A stretch of 64,000 nt of DNA from Labia minor (taxonomy: Eukaryota > Arthropoda > Insecta > Dermaptera > Spongiphoridae). Position numbers and translations under genes: made by a program. The stretch is taken from the NCBI GenBank assembly GCA_963082975.1, contig CAUJBJ010000010.1, positions 434,001-498,000 of the forward strand, given 5' to 3'. The notes below the pieces were generated by a model. The model was not told the origin of the DNA. It did no database searches and saw only the letters and a program-made list of their open reading frames with translations. Every line of letters begins with the position of its first letter. The stretch's first letter is position 1. Positions 53,161 to 62,015 of this stretch are shown in pieces.

Positions 53161-55092
53161 ATATTTGATCGATTTCTTAAATATTTTCATTGAATTCTTA
53201 CGGATTATTGTGATTTTGTTCAAATATTAAAGGGAAAATCCTACTTTTTTAAATACGAGGGATAAAATTATCTTTTATATTTTATTTTATTAATTTTCTG
53301 ATTCTAATGAAGAATAAATTCATATTTGATCGATTTCTTAAATATTTTCATTGAATTCTTACGGATTACTGTGATTTTATTCAAATATTAAAGGGAAAAT
53401 CCTACTTTTTTAAATACGAGGGATAAAATTATCTTTTTTATTTTATTTTATTAATTTTCTGATTCTAATGAAGAATAAATTCATATTTGATCGATTTCTT
53501 AAATATTTTCATTGAATTCTTACGGAAAAGTCTGATTTTGTTCAAATATTAAAGGGAAAATCCTACTTTTTTAAATACGAGGGACAAAATTATCTTTTAT
53601 ATTTTATTTTATTCATTTTCTGATTCTAATGAAGAATAAATTCATATTTGATCGATTTCTTAAATGTTTTCATTGAATTCTTACGGAAAAGTGTGATTTT
53701 GATCAAATATTAAAGGGAAAATCCTACTTTTTTAAATACGAGGGATAAAATTATCTTTTTTATTTTATTTTATAAATTTTCTGATTCTAATGAAGAATAA
53801 ATTCATATTTGATCGATTTCTTAAATATTTTCATTGAATTCTTACGGATTACTGTGATTTTATTCAAATATTAAAGGGAAAATCCTACTTTTTTAAATAC
53901 GAGGGATAAAATTATCTTTTTTATTTTATTTGATTAATTTTCTGATTCTAATGAAGAATAAATTCATATTTGATCGATTTCTTAAATATTTTCATTGAAT
54001 TCTTACGGAAAAGTCTGATTTTGTTCAAATATTAAAGGGAAAATCCTACTTTTTTAAATACGAGGGATAAAATTATCTTTTTTATTTTATTTTATTAATT
54101 TTCTGATTCTATTGAAGAATAAATTCATATTTGATCGATTTCTTAAATATTTTCATTTAATTCTTACGGATTAGTGTGATTTTGTTCAAATATTAAAGGG
54201 AAAATCCTACTTTTTTAAATACGAGGTATAAAATTATCTTTTATATTTTATTTTATTAATTTTCTGATTCTATTGAAGAATAAATTCATATTTGATCGAT
54301 TTCTTAAATATTTTCATTGAATTCTTACGGAAAAGTCTGATTTTGTTCAAATATTAAAGGGAAAATCCTACTTTTTTAAATACAAGGGATAAAATTATTA
54401 ATTATAGTTTATTTTATTCATTTTCTGATTGTTATGAAGAATAAATTCATATTTGATCGATTTTTTAAATATTTTCATTGAATTCTTACGGAAAATTCTG
54501 ATTTTGTTCAAATATTAAAGGGAAAATCCTACTTTTTTAAATACGAGGGATAAAATTATCTTTTTTATTTTATTTTATTAATTTTCTGATTCTATTGAAG
54601 AATAAATTCATATTTGATCGATTTCTTAAATATTTTCATTGAATTCTTACGGATTATTGCGATTTTGTTCAAATATTAAAGGGAAAATCCTACTTTTTTA
54701 AATACGAGGGATAAAATTATCTTTTATATTTTATTTTATTAATTTTCTGATTCTAATGAAGAATAAATTCATATTTGATCGATTTCTTAAATATTTTCAT
54801 TGAATTCTTACGGATTACTGTGATTTTATTCAAATATTAAAGGGAAAATCCTACTTTTTTAAATACGAGGGATAAAATTATCTTTTTTATTTTATTTGAT
54901 TAATTTTCTGATTCTAATGAAGAATAAATTCATATTTGATCGATTTCTTAAATATTTTCATTGAATTCTTACGGAAAAGTCTGATTTTGTTCAAATATTA
55001 AAGGGAAAATCCTACTTTTTTAAATACGAGGGATAAAATTATCTTTTTTATTTTATTTTATTAATTTTCTGATTCTATTGAAGAATAAATTC
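53161..55092. repeat. Partial second seven-mer and a six-monomer repeat
   Basis: A-B-C-D (53161-53804) repeats the seven-mer start, with a D copy that has GGGATAAAA instead of GGAATAAAA. Then B (ATTTGATTAATT)-S-E (GAGGTATAAAA)-divergent monomer-H-A (TATTGCGATT) is followed by B (ATTTGATTAATT)-S, a six-monomer (966-bp) offset. The B marker recurs at 57991. Confidence 0.84.
54288..54448. repeat. Divergent monomer, copy 1
   Basis: The left half is a normal S. The right half is the most altered in the window: TACAAGGG (third CpG lost), ATTATTAATTATAG in place of ATTATCTTTTATAT, TTCATTTT, and GATTGTTATG in place of GATTCTAATG. The next monomer starts GATCGATTTTTTAAAT. The same right half and following head recur at 59279. 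Confidence 0.93.
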
Positions 55093-57507
55093 ATATTTGA
55101 TCGATTTCTTAAATATTTTCATTGAATTCTTACGGATTATTGCGATTTTGTTCAAATATTAAAGGGAAAATCCTACTTTTTTAAATACGAGGGATAAAAT
55201 TATCTTTTATATTTTATTTTATTAATTTTCTGATTCTAATGAAGAATAAATTCATATTTGATCGATTTCTTAAATATTTTCATTGAATTCTTACGGATTA
55301 CTGTGATTTTGTTCAAATATTAAAGGGAAAATCCTACTTTTTTAAATACGAGGAATAAAATTATCTTTTTTATTTTATTTTATAAATTTTCTGATTCTAA
55401 TGAAGAATAAATTCATATTTGATCGATTTCTTAAATATTTTCATTGAATTCTTACGGATTAGTGTGATTTTGTTCAAATATTAAAGGGAAAATCCTACTT
55501 TTTTAAATACGAGGGATAAAATTATCTTTATTAATTTATTTTATTAATTTTCTGATTCTAATGAACAATAAATTCATATTTGATCGATTTCTTAAATATT
55601 TTCATTGAATTCTTACGGATTACTGTGATTTTGTTCAAATATTAAAGGGAAAATCCTATTTTTTTAAATACGAGGGATAAAATTATCTTTTTTATTTTAT
55701 TTTATTAATTTTCTGGTTCTAATGAAGAATAAATTCATATTTGATCGATTTCTTAAATATTTTCATTGAATTCTTACGGATTATTGTGATTTTGTTCAAA
55801 TATTAAAGGGAAAATCCTACTTTTTTAAATACGAGGGATAAAATTATCTTTTATATTTTATTTTATTAATTTTCTGATTATAATTAAGAATAAATTCATA
55901 TTTGATCGATTTCTTAAATATTTTCATTGAATTCTTACGGAAAAGTCTGATTTTGTTCAAATATTAAAGGGAAAAACCTACTTTTTTAAATACGAGGGAT
56001 AAAATTATCTTTTATATTTTATTTTATTAATTTTCTGATTCTATTGAAATATAAATTCATATTTGATCGATTTCTTAAATATTTTCATTGAATTCTTACG
56101 GAAAAGTCTGATTTTGTTAAAATATTAAAGGGAAAATCCTACTTTTTTAAATACGAGGGATAAAATTATCTTTTTTATTTTATTTTATTAATTTTCTGAT
56201 TCTAATGAAGAATAAATTCATATTTGATCGATTTCTTAAATATTTTCATTGAATTCTTACGGAAAAGTCTGATTTTGTTCAAATATTAAAGGGAAAATCC
56301 TACTTTTTTAAATACGAGGGATAAAATTATCTTTTATATTTTATTTTATTAATTTTCTGATTCTATTGAAGAATAAATTCATATTTGATCGATTTCTTAA
56401 ATATTTTCATTGAATTCTTACGGAAAATTCTGATTTTGTTCAAATATTAAAGGGAAAATCCTACTTTTTTAAATACGAGGGATAAAATTATCTTTTATAT
56501 TTTATTTTATTAATTTTCTGATTCTATTGAAGAATAAATTCATATTTGATCGATTTCTTAAATATTTTCATTGAATTCTTACGGAAAATTCTGATTTTGT
56601 TCAAATATTAAAGGGAAAATCCTACTTTTTTAAATACGAGGGATAAAATTATCTTTTATATTTTATTTTATTAATTTTCTGATTCTATTGAAGAATAAAT
56701 TCATATTTGATCGATTTCTTAAATATTTTCATTGAATTCTTACGGATTATTGTGATTTTGTTCAAATATTAAAGGGAAAATCCTACTTTTTTAAATACGA
56801 GGGATAAAATTATCTTTTATATTTTATTTTATTAATTTTCTGATTCTAATGAAGAATAAATTCATATTTGATCGATTTCTTAAATATTTTCATTGAATTC
56901 TTACGGATTACTGTGATTTTATTCAAATATTAAAGGGAAAATCCTACTTTTTTAAATACGAGGGATAAAATTATCTTTTTTATTTTATTTTATTAATTTT
57001 CTGATTCTAATGAAGAATAAATTCATATTTGATCGATTTCTTAAATATTTTCATTGAATTCTTACGGAAAAGTCTGATTTTGTTCAAATATTAAAGGGAA
57101 AATCCTACTTTTTTAAATACGAGGGACAAAATTATCTTTTATATTTTATTTTATTCATTTTCTGATTCTAATGAAGAATAAATTCACATTTGATCGATTT
57201 CTTAAATGTTTTCATTGAATTCTTACGGAAAAGTCTGATTTTGTTCAAATATTAAAGGGAAAATCCTACTTTTTTAAATACGAGGGATAAAATTATCTTT
57301 TATATTTTATTTTATTAATTTTCTGATTCTATTGAAGAATAAATTCATATTTGATCGATTTCTTAAATATTTTCATTGAATTCTTACGGAAAATTCTGAT
57401 TTTGTTCAAATATTAAAGGGAAAATCCTACTTTTTTAAATACGAGGGATAAAATTATCTTTTATATTTTATTTTATTAATTTTCTGATTCTATTGAAGAA
57501 TAAATTC
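55093..57507. repeat. HOR delta, copy 1 (15 monomers, 2,415 bp)
   Basis: Order is A-(B/D)-E-B-A-S-S-S-H-H-A-B-C-S-H. Markers are TATTGCGATT in the first A, a B/D hybrid (TTACTGTG then GGAATAAAA), ATGAACAATA at 55561, GGGAAAAACC at 55968, TGAAATATAAA at 56045 and GTTAAAAT near 56116. The S at 57186 begins CACATTTGATC (private) and has the TAAATGTTTT head normally found in D. The first three monomers recur 2,415 bp later. Confidence 0.9.
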
Positions 57508-60244
57508 ATATTTGATCGATTTCTTAAATATTTTCATTGAATTCTTACGGATTATTGCGATTTTGTTCAAATATTAAAGGGAAAATCCTACTTTTTTAAA
57601 TACGAGGGATAAAATTATCTTTTATATTTTATTTTATTAATTTTCTGATTCTAATGAAGAATAAATTCATATTTGATCGATTTCTTAAATATTTTCATTG
57701 AATTCTTACGGATTACTGTGATTTTGTTCAAATATTAAAGGGAAAATCCTACTTTTTTAAATACGAGGAATAAAATTATCTTTTTTATTTTATTTTATAA
57801 ATTTTCTGATTCTAATGAAGAATAAATTCATATTTGATCGATTTCTTAAATATTTTCATTGAATTCTTACGGATTAGTGTGATTTTGTTCAAATATTAAA
57901 GGGAAAATCCTACTTTTTTAAATACGAGGGATAAAATTATCTTTATTAATTTATTTTATTAATTTTCTGATTCTAATGAACAATAAATTCATATTTGATC
58001 GATTTCTTAAATATTTTCATTGAATTCTTACGGATTACTGTGATTTTATTCAAATATTAAAGGGAAAATCCTACTTTTTTAAATACGAGGGATAAAATTA
58101 TCTTTTTTATTTTATTTGATTAATTTTCTGATTCTAATGAAGAATAAATTCATATTTGATCGATTTCTTAAATATTTTCATTGAATTCTTACGGAAAAGT
58201 CTGATTTTGTTCAAATATTAAAGGGAAAATCCTACTTTTTTAAATACGAGGGATAAAATTATCTTTTTTATTTTATTTTATTAATTTTCTGATTCTATTG
58301 AAGAATAAATTCATATTTGATCGATTTCTTAAATATTTTCATTTAATTCTTACGGATTAGTGTGATTTTGTTCAAATATTAAAGGGAAAATCCTACTTTT
58401 TTAAATACGAGGTATAAAATTATCTTTTATATTTTATTTTATTAATTTTCTGATTCTATTGAAGAATAAATTCATATTTGATCGATTTCTTAAATATTTT
58501 CATTGAATTCTTACGGAAAAGTCTGATTTTGTTCAAATATTAAAGGGAAAATCCTACTTTTTTAAATACGAGGGATAAAATTATCTTTTATATTTTATTT
58601 TATTAATTTTCTGATTCTATTGAAGAATAAATTCATATTTGATCGATTTCTTAAATATTTTCATTTAATTCTTACGGATTAGTGTGATTTTGTTCAAATA
58701 TTAAAGGGAAAATCCTACTTTTTTAAATACGAGGGATAAAATTATCTTTTATATTTTATTTTATTAATTTTCTGATTTTATTGAAGAATAAATTCATATT
58801 TGATCGATTTCTTAAATATTTTCATTGAATTCTTACGGAAAATTCTGATTTTGTTCAAATATTAAAGGGAAAATCCTACTTTTTTAAATACGAGGGATAA
58901 AATTATCTTTTATATTTTATTTTATTAATTTTCTGATTCTATTGAAGAATAAATTCATATTTGATCGATTTCTTAAATATTTTCATTGAATTCTTACGGA
59001 TTATTGTGATTTTGTTCAAATATTAAAGGGAAAATCCTACTTTTTTAAATACGAGGGATAAAATTATCTTTTATATTTTATTTTATTAATTTTCTGATTC
59101 TAATGAAGAATAAATTCATATTTGATCGATTTCTTAAATATTTTCATTGAATTCTTACGGATTACTGTGATTTTGTTCAAATATTAAAGGGAAAATCCTA
59201 CTTTTTTAAATACGAGGGATAAAATTATCTTTTTTAATTTATTTTATTAATTTTCTGATTCTAATGAAGAATAAATTCATATTTGATCGATTTCTTAAAT
59301 ATTTTCATTGAATTTTTACGGAAAAGTCTGATTTTGTTCAAATATTAAAGGGAAAATCCTACTTTTTTAAATACAAGGGATAAAATTATTAATTATAGTT
59401 TATTTTATTCATTTTCTGATTGTTATGAAGAATAAATTCATATTTGATCGATTTTTTAAATATTTTCATTGAATTCTTACGGAAAATTCTGATTTTGTTC
59501 AAATATTAAAGGGAAAATCCTACTTTTTTAAATACGAGGGATAAAATTATCTTTTATATTTTATTTTATTAATTTTCTGATTTTATTGAAGAATAAATTC
59601 ATATTTGATCGATTTCTTAAATATTTTCATTGAATTCTTACGGAAAATTCTGATTTTGTTCAAATATTAAAGGGAAAATCCTACTTTTTTAAATACGAGG
59701 GATAAAATTATCTTTTATATTTTATTTTATTAATTTTCTGATTCTATTGAAGAATAAATTCATATTTGATCGATTTCTTAAATATTTTCATTGAATTCTT
59801 ACGGATTAGTGTGATTTTGTTCAAATATTAAAGGGAAAATCCTACTTTTTTAAATACGAGGGATAAAATTATCTTTTATATTTTATTTTATTAATTTTCT
59901 GATTCTATTGAAGAATAAATTCATATTTGATCGATTTCTTAAATATTTTCATTGAATTCTTACGGAAAATTCTGATTTTGTTCAAATATTAAAGGGAAAA
60001 TCCTACTTTTTTAAATACGAGGGATAAAATTATCTTTTATATTTTATTTTATTAATTTTCTGATTCTATTGAAGAATAAATTCATATTTGAACGATTTCT
60101 TAAATATTTTCATTGAATTCTTACGGAAAATTCTGATTTTGTTCAAATATTAAAGGGAAAATCCTACTTTTTTAAATACGAGGGATAAAATTATCTTTTA
60201 TATTTTATTTTATTAATTTTCTGATTCTATTGAAGAATAAATTC
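57508..60244. repeat. Seventeen-monomer block between delta copies
   Basis: It starts with the delta run A-(B/D)-E, then switches to B-S-E with ATTTGATTAATT (58117) and GAGGTATAAAA (58409). These markers are shared with 53805-54287. It continues S-E-H-A-B-divergent monomer-H-H-E-H-G. Three copies have private or shared GATTTTATTG tails near 58777 and 59581. Confidence 0.85.
59279..59439. repeat. Divergent monomer, copy 2
   Basis: The right half is identical in pattern to 54288-54448, 4,991 bp (31 monomers) away. The left half differs, with GAATTTTTACGG as in C. The two copies were therefore joined to different left halves by an exchange inside the monomer. Confidence 0.93.
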
Positions 60245-62015
60245 ATATTTGATCGATTTCTTAAATATTTTCATTGAATTCTTACGGATTATTGTGATTT
60301 TGTTCAAATATTAAAGGGAAAATCCTACTTTTTTAAATACGAGGGATAAAATTATCTTTTATATTTTATTTTATTAATTTTCTGATTATAATTAAGAATA
60401 AATTCATATTTGATCGATTTCTTAAATATTTTCATTGAATTCTTACGGAAAAGTCTGATTTTGTTCAAATATTAAAGGGAAAAACCTACTTTTTTAAATA
60501 CGAGGGATAAAATTATCTTTTATATTTTATTTTATTAATTTTCTGATTCTATTGAAATATAAATTCATATTTGATCGATTTCTTAAATATTTTCATTGAA
60601 TTCTTACGGAAAAGTCTGATTTTGTTAAAATATTAAAGGGAAAATCCTACTTTTTTAAATACGAGGGATAAAATTATCTTTTTTATTTTATTTTATTAAT
60701 TTTCTGATTCTAATGAAGAATAAATTCATATTTGATCGATTTCTTAAATATTTTCATTGAATTCTTACGGAAAAGTCTGATTTTGTTCAAATATTAAAGG
60801 GAAAATCCTACTTTTTTAAATACGAGGGATAAAATTATCTTTTATATTTTATTTTATTAATTTTCTGATTCTATTGAAGAATAAATTCATATTTGATCGA
60901 TTTCTTAAATATTTTCATTGAATTCTTACGGAAAATTCTGATTTTGTTCAAATATTAAAGGGAAAATCCTACTTTTTTAAATACGAGGGATAAAATTATC
61001 TTTTTTATTTTATTTTATTAATTTTCTGATTCTATTGAAGAATAAATTCATATTTGATCGATTTCTTAAATATTTTCATTGAATTCTTACGGAAAATTCT
61101 GATTTTGTTCAAATATTAAAGGGAAAATCCTACTTTTTTAAATACGAGGGATAAAATTATCTTTTATATTTTATTTTATTAATTTTCTGATTCTATTGAA
61201 GAATAAATTCATATTTGATCGATTTCTTAAATATTTTCATTGAATTCTTACGGATTATTGTGATTTTGTTCAAATATTAAAGGGAAAATCCTACTTTTTT
61301 AAATACGAGGGATAAAATTATCTTTTATATTTTATTTTATTAATTTTCTGATTCTAATGAAGAATAAATTCATATTTGATCGATTTCTTAAATATTTTCA
61401 TTGAATTCTTACGGATTACTGTGATTTTATTCAAATATTAAAGGGAAAATCCTACTTTTTTAAATACGAGGGATAAAATTATCTTTTTTATTTTATTTTA
61501 TTAATTTTCTGATTCTAATGAAGAATAAATTCATATTTGATCGATTTCTTAAATATTTTCATTGAATTCTTACGGAAAAGTCTGATTTTGTTCAAATATT
61601 AAAGGGAAAATCCTACTTTTTTAAATACGAGGGACAAAATTATCTTTTATATTTTATTTTATTCATTTTCTGATTCTAATGAAGAATAAATTCATATTTG
61701 ATCGATTTCTTAAATGTTTTCATTGAATTCTTACGGAAAAGTCTGATTTTGTTCAAATATTAAAGGGAAAATCCTACTTTTTTAAATACGAGGGATAAAA
61801 TTATCTTTTATATTTTATTTTATTAATTTTCTGATTCTATTGAAGAATAAATTCATATTTGATCGATTTCTTAAATATTTTCATTGAATTCTTACGGAAA
61901 ATTCTGATTTTGTTCAAATATTAAAGGGAAAATCCTACTTTTTTAAATACGAGGGATAAAATTATCTTTTATATTTTATTTTATTAATTTTCTGATTCTA
62001 TTGAAGAATAAATTC
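60245..62015. repeat. HOR delta, copy 2 (11 monomers, left end missing)
   Basis: Order is A-S-S-S-H-H-A-B-C-S-H, which matches delta1 from its fifth monomer. It carries GGGAAAAACC at 60477, TGAAATATAAA and GTTAAAAT, and an S with the TAAATGTTTT head at 61694. Offset to delta1 is 4,508 bp (28 monomers). Confidence 0.9.
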
